64,000 nucleotides of DNA from Chitinophagales bacterium (GTDB taxonomy: Bacteria; Bacteroidota; Bacteroidia; Chitinophagales; Chitinophagaceae): NCBI GenBank assembly GCA_020636505.1, contig JACJXR010000004.1:62001-126000 (forward strand), read 5' to 3'. Both the position numbers and the translations under genes were made by a program. The notes under the pieces were generated by a model that saw only the letters and a list, made by a program, of their open reading frames with translations, did no database searches and was not told the origin of the DNA. Positions 29,201-37,442 of this stretch are shown here, one piece after another. The stretch's first letter is position 1, and the number at the start of each line of letters is the position of its first letter.

Positions 29201-32200
29201 TTTGTACCTGTACCCGCTGCAATAAAGCTTGTATTATCTCCTGCACATATAGTGCTGTTAGATGGGTGTGTCGTAACTGTTGGCGGAACATAAATAGTCA
29301 GTGTGGCCGCGTTACTATTTTGTGATGGAGCACAAGCACCACTTACAACACAACGATATTGATAAGATTGCTGTGCTGTTGTGGCACCGGTAAGTGTTAA
29401 TGTTTTAGAATTTGAACCGGTGTAAATGCCTGTATTTCCGAGACTGGTCCAGGTACCACCACCATTATTGCTAAACTGCCACTGGTATGCTACGCTCGTA
29501 CCTGTACCATTTACGTTAAATGTAGTATTGCCACCTGTGCATATCGCTTTATCAACAGGATGAGATGTAATAGCCGGCAGAGTATTTACAGTCAAAGTGC
29601 CTGCATTGGAATATACTGTTGGCGTACAAGCGCCACTAACCTGACAACGATACATATGCGTATTCATTGACGTTGTGGCTCCTGTTATGGAAAGTGTACT
29701 TGAAGTAACATTACTGTACAATGCACCATTGCTTACAGGGAACCAGCTACCACCACCGTTGCTGCTTGTTTGCCATTGATAAGCAAGTCCTGTTCCTGTG
29801 GCGCTTATGCCGAATGCGGCGTTACCACCATCGCATGTTGTTGCGTCGGACGGATGAGACGTAACAGTCGGCAACGCATTTACTGTAATTACCACATTTT
29901 GTGGCGCTGCCGAAGTACAGCTCGCAGACGATACCGCACTAATGCCGTATGTAACCGTATTGGCACTGCCTGAATTATTCGTCAGTACTTGGCTGATACT
30001 TGTCTGTCCTGATTGTGCAGACGAACCGGTTATACCACCGAGTGCAGTTGGTGTTCCCCAGTAGAATGTACTACCTGTCGCACTTGCTGTCAATGTCATT
30101 GCGGTATTATCACCGCTACAGATAGTTTTTGATGTAGCACTCACAACAGGAAGTGGGTTGGCCGTTATCACCACATTTTGAGGTGCGGCACTGGTACAAC
30201 TTGCCGACGACACTATGTTTATCGGATAAGTAACCGTACCTGCAGTTGAGTTGGACGGATTTACCAATACCTGATTGATATTGGTTTGACCTGTTGCAGC
30301 CGACGATCCGGTGATACCACCTGCTACTGTCGGTGCAGCCCAGAAGAATGAACTTACACCTGTACTTGAGCCGAGTGTCATACCTACATTGCTACCGCTA
30401 CATATACTTTTAGATGTTGCAGAGGTAAGTGTCGGTATTGGGTTAACCGTTATCACCACATTTTGTGCTACTGTACTCGTACAACTGGTGGACGACACTG
30501 TAAATACAGGATAGGTCACCGTACCGCTTGATGTATTTGATGGATTACTCAACACTTGGCTGATGCTTGTTTGTCCTGACTGTGCAGATGAGCCTGTGAT
30601 AGCCCCACTGACTGTCGGTGCAGCCCAATGGAATGTACTACCACCACCTGTGCTAGATGTCAAGGTTAAACCTGTATTCTCTCCACTACAAATACTCTTA
30701 GATGTGGCAGATGTCATTGTCGGAGACGGATGCACTGTAATAACCACATCTTGTTTTACCGCACTGGTACATGCCAATGGAGATATTGCAAACACCTCAT
30801 AAGTGGCGGCGCCTGTTGTATTGTTGGTTGTATTGGTTAATGTATTGCTGATGCTTGTAACACCTGATTGGTTGGTCGCTCCTGTTACATTGATTTGACC
30901 TACTGTAGTCCAGAAGAATGTACTACTTGATATTGTTGACGTTAGTGCCAAGTTTGGATTCTCACCGCTACAGATAGATTTGGAAGTTGCATTCACAACA
31001 GGCAACGGATTAACCGTTAGCGTTGCTGCATTACTTGTTGCATTTGGAGAACAAGTACCACTCACCACGCAGCGATAAAGGTAGCCTGTAGCGACAGTAC
31101 CCGGACCTGTCAATGATAGTGTAGCCGATGTGGCACCGCTGTGATATACGTTATTGTATGTTGCATTATTTGGAACTGTGTTCCAAGCACTTCCACCGTT
31201 GGTACTCATCTCCCACTGGTAGGTAAGCGATGTGCCTGCAGCTGTAACACTGAATGAAGTATTACTTCCGCTACATATGGTACTGTTGGCAGGATGAGTG
31301 ATGAAATATGGGAATTGGTTAACTGTAAGCGTAGCATTGTTACTGATTGTACCCGGCGAACATGTACCATTAACAACACATCTGAAAAGTCTACCGGTAT
31401 GGGATGAAGAGGATGATGGAATAGTTAATGTAGGCTGGTTGGAGACAACACCACCAACTATGCTCCAAGTACTACCACCATTAAGACTTACATTCCACTG
31501 ATAGGTAAGGCCTGTACCGGTTGCAGCAACTGTGAACGAATATGGATCCCCTGAACATACAGTTGTGTTAGACGGATGACTAGTAACTGTTGGAGCCGTA
31601 TTGACTGTTAATGTTGCAACATTACTTGTTTCACTTGGTGTACAAGTACCACCCACCACACAACGATATTGTGTACCGCTTGCACCTGCTGGTGCTCCTG
31701 TGATGCTTAATGTAGCAGTACCCTGGCCACTATATATACCGGTGTTGGTTAAAGCTGTCCAACTTCCACTGAATATCTGCCATGAATAGGTCAACCCCGC
31801 ACCGGTTGCAGATACTGTAAAGCTCGTATTGCCGCCTGCACATATAGTACTGTTTGACGGATGACTGCCAATCGAAGGTGCAGTATTTATCGTTAGTGTT
31901 GCCGCATTTGAGGTTGTGGACCCACATCCGCTGGAATTGCTCAACACGCATCTATATTGGTATGTATTGACCGATGATGTTGCTCCGGTGAGGCTTAACG
32001 TTGCTGTTGTAGCTCCGGTGTAGATGCCCGTATTAGTTAAGGCACTCCAACCTCCTCCGTTATTTACTTCCCATTGATAGCCGGTAACATTACTAGCTGT
32101 AACAGAAAATGAAGTATTACTACCCTCACAAATCGTACTGTTTGAAGGATGGCTACTAATAGAGAGCACCGTATTTACTGTAAGTGTTACTTCATCACTG

Positions 32201-35200
32201 GTATCTTTTAAAGTACATATACCTGTAAGTATGCAACGGTATTTATAATTATTATATGCTACTGTTGCTGCAGTAAGATTTAGCGTGGCTGTAGTGGCAT
32301 TTGTATAAATACCGGTATTCGTTACATCTGCCCATGTACTACCACCATTGGTACTTACCTGCCATAGGTAGGCACTAACAGGAGATGCGGTAACACTGAA
32401 TGAAGTATCGCTACCGGTACATATTACTGCCGCTACAGGCTGACTGCTGATAACAGGAGTGCTATCTACAATATCTAGTTTTTGCACAGTGGCTTTGGCA
32501 CTATTAGCATTATCTTGATAGGCGACATAAGGCGTACCGCTGCCATCTATGGCGATAGAGGTATGGCTTGCATTACCGGCAGAAAAACCTGCACTACCTA
32601 CCGGTATCCAGCTACTGCCGTTATACTTCATCACTGTAGCCTTAAAGCTATTGGCTAAATCTTTATATGCCACATAAGGCGTTCCACTACCATCTATGGC
32701 GATTGAGGTATTATATGCATAATTTGCAGAAAAACCTGCACTACCTACATTCACCCAGCTACTGCCATTAAACTTCATCACCGTAGCTCTGTAACCATTT
32801 CCAGCATCTTGATAAACAACATAAGGCGTTCCACTCTCATCTATGGCGATAGAGGTAGAATTTACAAAACCTGCAGAAAAACCCGCACTACCTACATTCA
32901 CCCAGCTACTGCCGGTATACTTCATCACAGTAGCGTTGAAACTATTTCCAGCATCTTGATAAACAACATAAGGCGTACCGCTGCCATCTATAGCTATTTT
33001 AGTATCGAATGCTTGACCGGCAGAAAATCCGGCACTACCTACATTCACCCAGCTACTGCCGGTATACTTCATCACTGTAGCGTTGAAACTATTTCCAGCA
33101 TCTTGATAAACAACATAAGGCGTACCACTGCCATCTATGGCGATACTTATTGCCCCTACACTACTTGCAGAAAATCCCGCACTACCTACATTCACCCAGC
33201 TACTGCCGGTATACTTCATTACAGTAGCTCTGTTACTATTTCCAGCATCTTGATAAACAACATAAGGGGTTCCACTACCATCTATGGCGATAGAGGTAAA
33301 ACTTGCATCACCGGCAGAAAAACCGGCGCTACCTACAGTCACCCAGTTACTACCATTATATTTCTTTACCGTAGCTTTGTAACTATATCCAGCATCTTTA
33401 TACACCACATAAGGCGTTCCACTGCCATCTATGGCGATTGAGTTATAAGCTGACCAATCCGCAGAAAAACCTGCACTGCCTACATTGCCCCATGCAGTAC
33501 CGTTTACCATAGCATCGTTACAGTCCAGATTATTAAGCACATAGCCGCTTGGTTGTGTACAAGATGTTTGGCTGACCGATGGGTTACCCCAGCCATCACC
33601 ATCACTATCCTGATACCAGGTGTGGTTGTAAACCATAAGCGTAGCTCCTGTTGTATTGGTACTACCACAACTGCTTGTTGCCACACATCTATATAAATTA
33701 CCACTTAAACCTGTCGATAATGTATTTATAACAAGTGACGGGGAAAAGACACTCTGGTATGGGCTTACATTGCTAAGGTTTGTATATGTACTACCACCAT
33801 TCGTACTCACCTGCCATCGATAGCTGCTTGCACCTGTCGCACTCATTGTGAACCCTCCTATTACTCCGGCACATCCTGTAGTATTGCTAGGATTAGTAGT
33901 GATAGAAGGCACAACATTTACTGTAAGTGTTCCCCCATTTGAGTTGACACTACCACAACTACTAGATACAACACATCTGTACATATTGCCATTTAAGCCT
34001 GATGACAAACTGGATATAAACAATGATGAAGTAGTCACATTACTATACGGAGCTGTGTTGGTTAAACTTGTATACGTGCTACCTCCATTGGTACTTACCT
34101 GCCACTGATAAGCTATACCTACTGCCCCTGATGCAGACACATTGAAACCTCCCGGACTTCCGACGCATCCGGTAAGATTATTGGTTGGATGAGTGGTTAT
34201 AGAGGGCACACCATTTACAGAAAGTATTGCAGCATTTGAATTCACAGATCCACAAGAGTTGGTAAGCACACATCTGTAATAATACCCCTGCATGCCTGAG
34301 GTAACACCTGTAAGTGTTAATGAAGATGACGTAGCACCTGAATATATACCGCTATTACTAATGTTGCTCCAACTACCTCCTGTATATTCTTGCCATTGAT
34401 AAGTTGAAACACCAGATGCGGTGACAGAATAAGTTGCATTACCACCGGGACATGGCGGTGATGGCGCTGTTGGGTGGCTGCTGATATACGGTATAGTGTT
34501 AAGTGTCAGTGTAGCGGCATTGGAGGTTGTCGTTCCACAAGAGTTGGTCAAAACACATCTAAAGGTTTGTGAGGCAGAGAAAATATTAGGGTTAATAACA
34601 GACAACGAACTGCTTGTTTCACCTGAGAATGTAGTACCGTAATAGCTCAACCCGGGCGTAATATTATAGAAAGTACTGCCTGTACCGATTTGCCATTGAT
34701 AAGATGTCACACCGGTAGCCGTTATGGAATAAGAGGTATTATTCCCTGCACACACCGTACTGTTGGCAGGCTGGCTACTAATGACGGGAACTTTATTAAC
34801 CGTCAAAACAGCAGGATTTGAGTTGGCACTACCACAAGAGTTAGTTACTACACACCTATATGCATATGTTGTAATACCGGTTGATACTGACGATAGACCA
34901 AGAGTCGACGTAGTTGCTCCACTGTAAATACCTGTATTAGTTACATTCGTGTAAGTACTCCCCCCATTGGTGCTTACCTGCCACTGATAGCCGGTGGCAT
35001 TACTTGCAGTAACACTGAAAAACGCACTTGCCCCCTCACACACTGTAGTACTTGATGGATGGCTACTTACAGAAGGTGTTGGATTCACCGTCAACGTACC
35101 ATGGCTGGAAGTTGCGGGGCTACCTGTACCGGATGCTATACAACGATACCTGTATCCGCTCATACCGGTTGTTGTGGTAGATAGCGTAAGTGTAGTTGAA

Positions 35201-35823
35201 GTAACGCCACTGTATGGACTGGAATTCGGAACATTACTGTAAGTACTACCGCCATTGGAACTGTATTGCCATTGATAGCTCGTAGCATTACTGGCTGATA
35301 TGGTAAATGTTGTACCTGTACCGGCACACACCGTACGGTTTGGTGGATTGCTTGTTATAGATGGTGGTGTAGCTGCTGCTGTTACAACAAAGTCATTGAG
35401 CCAGTTACCTGTTACAGCAAAGCCTGCCGACATCTGCACACCATAGTCACCGGCACCTAGTGGATAAGACGCTCCCGTAAAAAAACCGCTACCGGGGGCA
35501 CCGATACTGTTACCACAACAACCGGCAAAGCCCCAACCACCGCTGAAACCATAGCCACCGCCATCCGTAACGAGGTAGCTAACATTAGTTATCTGGTAGC
35601 CTGATGGTACCCTTATCACATAATAATCTTGCCCATCACTCGGCGTGTTCAATGTACCCTGGACGCGATAAGTACCTGCCGCACTGGGTAAGGTAATTAT
35701 AGGTCCACTGACACTGCTGTTGAGGTCTCCGCTTGAAGACTCATTATAAATTGTTTGTGCGAATGAATTGTTGCTTAGTAATAGCACGGCTATTACCGAT
35801 AGCAGCATAAATAGTTTCTTCAT
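26206..35823 (-). CDS. Giant T9SS-secreted Ig-repeat surface protein with an internal beta-propeller
   Basis: 3205 residues. Signal peptide (MLLSVIAVLLLSN, cleaved near SFAQ), then an N-terminal beta domain (25-150). About two dozen Ig-like domains of 85-95 residues follow, each with C-x-G / F-x-V-x-A / YQWQ-STNGGSTW / YRC-V patterns and ATLTVN linkers. A calcium-type DSDGDGWGNP segment precedes a seven-unit propeller (about 775-1118), and a block of PKD-like repeats (about 1605-1978, each with KSICSG and QNVVITV) interrupts the Ig array. The C-terminus is a T9SS type A tail (LSVYPNPNNGTFRIELP, ending YRARVIIRR). It is expected to be a very long surface fibre or adhesin. I know of no enzyme signature in it. 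Confidence 0.9.
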   Translation of the reverse strand: MKKLFMLLSVIAVLLLSNNSFAQTIYNESSSGDLNSSVSGPIITLPSAAGTYRVQGTLNTPSDGQDYYVIRVPSGYQITNVSYLVTDGGGYGFSGGWGFAGCCGNSIGAPGSGFFTGASYPLGAGDYGVQMSAGFAVTGNWLNDFVVTAAATPPSITSNPPNRTVCAGTGTTFTISASNATSYQWQYSSNGGSTYSNVPNSSPYSGVTSTTLTLSTTTTGMSGYRYRCIASGTGSPATSSHGTLTVNPTPSVSSHPSSTTVCEGASAFFSVTASNATGYQWQVSTNGGSTYTNVTNTGIYSGATTSTLGLSSVSTGITTYAYRCVVTNSCGSANSNPAVLTVNKVPVISSQPANSTVCAGNNTSYSITATGVTSYQWQIGTGSTFYNITPGLSYYGTTFSGETSSSLSVINPNIFSASQTFRCVLTNSCGTTTSNAATLTLNTIPYISSHPTAPSPPCPGGNATYSVTASGVSTYQWQEYTGGSWSNISNSGIYSGATSSSLTLTGVTSGMQGYYYRCVLTNSCGSVNSNAAILSVNGVPSITTHPTNNLTGCVGSPGGFNVSASGAVGIAYQWQVSTNGGSTYTSLTNTAPYSNVTTSSLFISSLSSGLNGNMYRCVVSSSCGSVNSNGGTLTVNVVPSITTNPSNTTGCAGVIGGFTMSATGASSYRWQVSTNGGSTYTNLSNVSPYQSVFSPSLVINTLSTGLSGNLYRCVATSSCGSTNTTGATLMVYNHTWYQDSDGDGWGNPSVSQTSCTQPSGYVLNNLDCNDAMVNGTAWGNVGSAGFSADWSAYNSIAIDGSGTPYVVYKDAGYSYKATVKKYNGSNWVTVGSAGFSAGDASFTSIAIDGSGTPYVVYQDAGNSNRATVMKYTGSSWVNVGSAGFSASSVGAISIAIDGSGTPYVVYQDAGNSFNATVMKYTGSSWVNVGSAGFSAGQAFDTKIAIDGSGTPYVVYQDAGNSFNATVMKYTGSSWVNVGSAGFSAGFVNSTSIAIDESGTPYVVYQDAGNGYRATVMKFNGSSWVNVGSAGFSANYAYNTSIAIDGSGTPYVAYKDLANSFKATVMKYNGSSWIPVGSAGFSAGNASHTSIAIDGSGTPYVAYQDNANSAKATVQKLDIVDSTPVISSQPVAAVICTGSDTSFSVTASPVSAYLWQVSTNGGSTWADVTNTGIYTNATTATLNLTAATVAYNNYKYRCILTGICTLKDTSDEVTLTVNTVLSISSHPSNSTICEGSNTSFSVTASNVTGYQWEVNNGGGWSALTNTGIYTGATTATLSLTGATSSVNTYQYRCVLSNSSGCGSTTSNAATLTINTAPSIGSHPSNSTICAGGNTSFTVSATGAGLTYSWQIFSGSWTALTNTGIYSGQGTATLSITGAPAGASGTQYRCVVGGTCTPSETSNVATLTVNTAPTVTSHPSNTTVCSGDPYSFTVAATGTGLTYQWNVSLNGGSTWSIVGGVVSNQPTLTIPSSSSSHTGRLFRCVVNGTCSPGTISNNATLTVNQFPYFITHPANSTICSGSNTSFSVTAAGTSLTYQWEMSTNGGSAWNTVPNNATYNNVYHSGATSATLSLTGPGTVATGYLYRCVVSGTCSPNATSNAATLTVNPLPVVNATSKSICSGENPNLALTSTISSSTFFWTTVGQINVTGATNQSGVTSISNTLTNTTNNTTGAATYEVFAISPLACTSAVKQDVVITVHPSPTMTSATSKSICSGENTGLTLTSSTGGGSTFHWAAPTVSGAITGSSAQSGQTSISQVLSNPSNTSSGTVTYPVFTVSSTSCTSTVAQNVVITVNPIPTLTSATSKSICSGSNVGMTLGSSTGVSSFFWAAPTVAGGITGSSAATGQTNINQVLVNPSNSTAGTVTYPINIVSSASCTSAAPQNVVITANPLPVVSATSKTICSGDNTAMTLTASATGSTFYWGTPTALGGITGSSAQSGQTSISQVLTNNSGSANTVTYGISAVSSASCTSAAPQNVVITVNALPTVTSHPSDATTCDGGNAAFGISATGTGLAYQWQTSSNGGGSWFPVSNGALYSNVTSSTLSITGATTSMNTHMYRCQVSGACTPTVYSNAGTLTVNTLPAITSHPVDKAICTGGNTTFNVNGTGTSVAYQWQFSNNGGGTWTSLGNTGIYTGSNSKTLTLTGATTAQQSYQYRCVVSGACAPSQNSNAATLTIYVPPTVTTHPSNSTICAGDNTSFIAAGTGTNIIYKWQESTNGGATWNYLGNGGIYSGTNTATLILTGATAYVNNNQYRCVIGGTCTPSASSNAATLVVNSLPNITSHPVSSAICDGGNTSFGVSAAGTGISYQWEFSSNGGTTWSSVSNSTLYSGATTNTLTLTGATVSVQGYLYRCLVTGTCTPSQTSNVATITVNAPVSLSAHPGNSTICSGGTTTFSVTASTTGAAAISYLWQESTNGGGNWHFVQNSSNFSGVNTNTLTVTGLTAYYPTRQYRCSVYTVCAPGLMSNVGTLTINVPPAITSHPTSKLVCSGTGTTFSVSATGTSLTYQWQVSTNGGSTWGIVGGATSATLNLASVNTGMNNNQYRCVVGGACPPTQTSNVAVLSVGTAPSLSAQPSSQTICEGSTATFSVSASGTNLVYRWYYYDGSVWQQVYNWTGYSGVNTNTLSISGITTGNVYTRTFRCEVSGTCGTVTSNSATMTVYGKPRITNDIPYTTKTICENSNLTLSIGTLGHNVAHQWQYRTSSSGSWTNLSNNTNYSGVTTTALTMSQVPTSFSGYQYRCLVTGTCSPSITTNTLSLTVDPLVTPSVSIAATSSDICVGTNVTFTATGQNGGSSPTYQWYLNNNPVGGNSTTYSNSGLANNDEVKCFFTSSATCKTTPAGWSNSVIMTVTQYQTPTAVVVSPSNGVACSGLPVDFKVNTTWAGNTPTYQWQVNGSPVGTNTDTYTSSTLGNGADVSCIVTSSFKCPLPTSATGTIKMTINQTKTSDISIAPNPDSNICDGQQITVYSYYVNGGTNPQFQWLLNGSNIPGATLPTLSINTLNDNDVVQCHLISNATCVFPETSKGVTFKVTPNVTPVVDVQVEYNGGNMYVFTANPTNGGSSPTYEWYVNGLRQQSTTNVFQSDQLTKDDKVYAEMKTSLECVTVKIAGSRLVTTGVESTFVKEKTLSVYPNPNNGTFRIELPEYVKGGEVVIRNMLGEVVKRMEIVPNTDLVFSVPEVADGMYMVEVQNKTDLYRARVIIRR
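29880..31010 (-). repeat. Block of about five PKD-like repeats inside the giant Ig protein
   Basis: Units of about 75-82 residues recur, each with SxTSKSICSGxN near the start, a TFxW core, GQTxIxQVLxN and SxxCTSAAPQNVVITxNPLP at the end. They are unlike the surrounding Ig units and correspond to the PKD-like domain family frequent in Bacteroidota T9SS proteins. Confidence 0.7.
32470..33500 (-). repeat. Seven near-identical 147-bp repeats encoding a seven-bladed propeller
   Basis: The 49-residue unit with core SIAIDGSGTPYVVYQDAGN and VMKYTGSSWVNVGSAGFSA occurs seven times in succession (7 x 147 = 1029 bp). The DNA copies are far more alike than the Ig repeats around them; stretches such as the one encoding SGTPYVVYQDAGN are almost unchanged between neighbours, which points to recent expansion or gene conversion. 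Confidence 0.85.
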
Positions 35824-36072
35824 AAGTAGGAGTATGTATTGCTATATGCAAGTTTCGTAGTGTAATATACGTCAATTAGGTATCTGTATCTGCGGTATAT
35901 GCTTTAAAAAATCATTTATTTGTTGCAACACCAATTGTCATATGAACAATACCCGAACGCTGCCTTAAAACATACACTTTCAATGTTATAAATAATTAAA
36001 CTACTGATAGATAGGCAATTGCTTGTTTTTTTCAAATACTAACTATATTTTTAGAGGATAAATAAAGTTTTC

Positions 36073-36363
36073 ATGAAACATACTTTGACATTCTCTGCTT
36101 TGATAGTGCTGCTGATGGTTGCTTTTGCATCTTGTAAAAAGACGTATTACTGTCACTGCGATGTGAAAACTGTGGTTAATGTAAAGGATACCGTTAAGAG
36201 CGATTATCAGGTACACAGCATCAAAGCTACTGAAGATGACGCCAAAGCCGAGTGCAAACCTTACGAAACCGAAGAGGATTATTTAGGCAGGTATGCTGTT
36301 GATTATCACAACTGTGAGATTAAAGACACCGAACACAACGAGATAACCGAAGAAGAAAAATAA
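36073..36363 (+). CDS. Small four-cysteine lipoprotein (outlying member of the CxC family)
   Basis: 96 residues. Lipobox VAFASC (Cys near residue 21) is followed at once by KKTYYCHC, then a ~50-residue domain with a Lys/Thr-rich strand, a helix containing DDAKAEC and a final NCEIK, and an acidic tail (EITEEEK). The same pattern of lipobox, K-K-x-Y-x-C-x-C, A-x-x-x-C and a terminal C-x-(L/I)-K is shared by the seven tandem genes at 47.4-49.0 kb, so this is a dispersed paralogue with a longer acidic tail. Function unknown. It probably sits on the inner face of the outer membrane. A TATATTTT box (36044) with TTG at 36023 is a weak promoter candidate. Confidence 0.75.
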   Translation: MKHTLTFSALIVLLMVAFASCKKTYYCHCDVKTVVNVKDTVKSDYQVHSIKATEDDAKAECKPYETEEDYLGRYAVDYHNCEIKDTEHNEITEEEK

Positions 36364-36392
36364 GAACCATAACTAACATTACATACTCCACG

Positions 36393-36419
36393 ACTGCCCT
36401 TTATCGGGCAGTTTTTTTT
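36393..36419 (+). terminator. Rho-independent terminator after the small lipoprotein
   Basis: ACTGCCC (36393-36399) pairs with GGGCAGT (36406-36412), followed by a run of eight T. It lies between the lipoprotein gene and the DUF1801 gene, which starts only 10 bases later. Confidence 0.8.
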
Positions 36420-36428
36420 GCCCTGAAA

Positions 36429-36833
36429 ATGAACAAGTTTCAAAACGTATCCTTCAAAAGCATTGAGGAGTTTCTGGAATATCTCCCCGAAGACGAGCTG
36501 AAGATCGTACAAAAGCTACGCAAGCTGATACTGAGCTGTATGCCCGAAGGCAAAGAAAAGCTGGCTTACAATGTCCCCTTCTATTATCAGCACAAACGCG
36601 TATGCTATATATGGCCTGCCTCCGTACCGTGGGGTAAAATAAAAGAGACAGGAAAAGTGGAGTTCGGTTTTTGCAAAGGGCATAAACTTATGGATGAGGC
36701 GGGCGTGCTCAACAAAGCGGGACGCAAAGAAATAGCCACCATCGTATTCCGCTCCACCAAAGAGATAGATACCGACCTACTGCGCAGCTATATGTATGAG
36801 GCATTGTTCATAGACGAGCAGGACGCCAAATAA
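36429..36833 (+). CDS. DUF1801 (YdhG-like) protein
   Basis: 134 residues, the normal size for a stand-alone DUF1801 protein. The family pattern is visible: SIEEFLEYLPEDELKIVQKL at the start, CMPEGKEKLAYNVPFYYQHKR in the middle (the E-x-x-x-Y-x-x-P-x-F motif) and a conserved GKVEFGFCKG strand. The biochemical role of the family is not established; the fold resembles iron-chaperone/frataxin-like small proteins. It starts 10 bases after a terminator T-run, so it needs its own promoter or read-through. Confidence 0.8.
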   Translation: MNKFQNVSFKSIEEFLEYLPEDELKIVQKLRKLILSCMPEGKEKLAYNVPFYYQHKRVCYIWPASVPWGKIKETGKVEFGFCKGHKLMDEAGVLNKAGRKEIATIVFRSTKEIDTDLLRSYMYEALFIDEQDAK

Positions 36834-36946
36834 CATTTCTTACACAATGTTTCTCGAGCATAGACGTTATACAACAGGGTATGTTGAATAGAATTGACAT
36901 ATACCCTTACATACTTTCACTTCCTTCAACATCCTATAACGGACAA

Positions 36947-36968
36947 CGCCCCGTATTTCTACGGGGCG
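36947..36968. terminator. Hairpin between the DUF1801 and thioredoxin genes
   Basis: CGCCCCGT (36947-36954) pairs with ACGGGGCG (36961-36968). It lies between two convergent genes (36429-36833 plus, 36996-37313 minus). It has no long T-run on either side, so terminator function is likely from position rather than proven by sequence. Confidence 0.55.
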
Positions 36969-36995
36969 CTGCTATCTAAAAAACCTTACTTCTAA

Positions 36996-37313
36996 TTAAA
37001 GGTGTGCTTGTATTTTCTTATCCAATACACTCTTAGGAGCCGCACCTACTTGCTTATCCACCACTTGTCCGTTTTTGATGAACAATACCGCAGGTATGCT
37101 TGTGATACCATACTCCATGGATATGTTAGGATTTTCGTCAACGTTCAGTTTACCCACGTTCACCTTACCGTCGTATTCCGTAGCCAATGCTTCAATGGTT
37201 GGACCCAACGCCAAACAAGGACCGCACCATTGCGCCCAAAAGTCAATTACTGATAGTTTATCAGAGTTTAAAACCTCTGCTTCGAAATTCGCATCGTTAA
37301 ATTCAACAGCCAT
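36996..37313 (-). CDS. trxA: Thioredoxin
   Basis: 105 residues, full length. Active site W29-C-G-P-C33 in FWAQWCGPC, buried Asp24 (VIDFW), and the cis-proline loop SIPAVLF. It reduces cytoplasmic disulfides using NADPH through thioredoxin reductase. There is no signal peptide, so it is cytoplasmic. It is a single-gene unit with a near-perfect promoter just upstream (37366-37396) and dnaE starting a separate unit further on. Confidence 0.96.
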   Translation of the reverse strand: MAVEFNDANFEAEVLNSDKLSVIDFWAQWCGPCLALGPTIEALATEYDGKVNVGKLNVDENPNISMEYGITSIPAVLFIKNGQVVDKQVGAAPKSVLDKKIQAHL

Positions 37314-37365
37314 TTCTAAGTATTTATTAAATGATTAAATAATGATTATGTATAGTTTAAGTGTT

Positions 37366-37396
37366 CAAATTTAAGACCAATTCCCAACAGCAACAA
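37366..37396 (-). promoter_or_regulatory. Bacteroidota-type promoter of trxA
   Basis: Reading the minus strand, TTG (37396-37394), a 20-base spacer and TAAATTTG (37373-37366) match the consensus. The start of transcription would be near 37361, about 48 bases before the ATG. Confidence 0.7.
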
Positions 37397-37442
37397 TAGA
37401 GCCGTCAAATACCGATATAAGCCCACAACATAATATGCGCCC

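Noticed and set aside
26414..35242. Plus-strand frames of 60-210 codons opposite the giant Ig gene (for example 32809-33441)
   Set aside because: They arise because repeats with biased codons leave the antisense strand open; the 32809 frame simply mirrors the 147-bp units.
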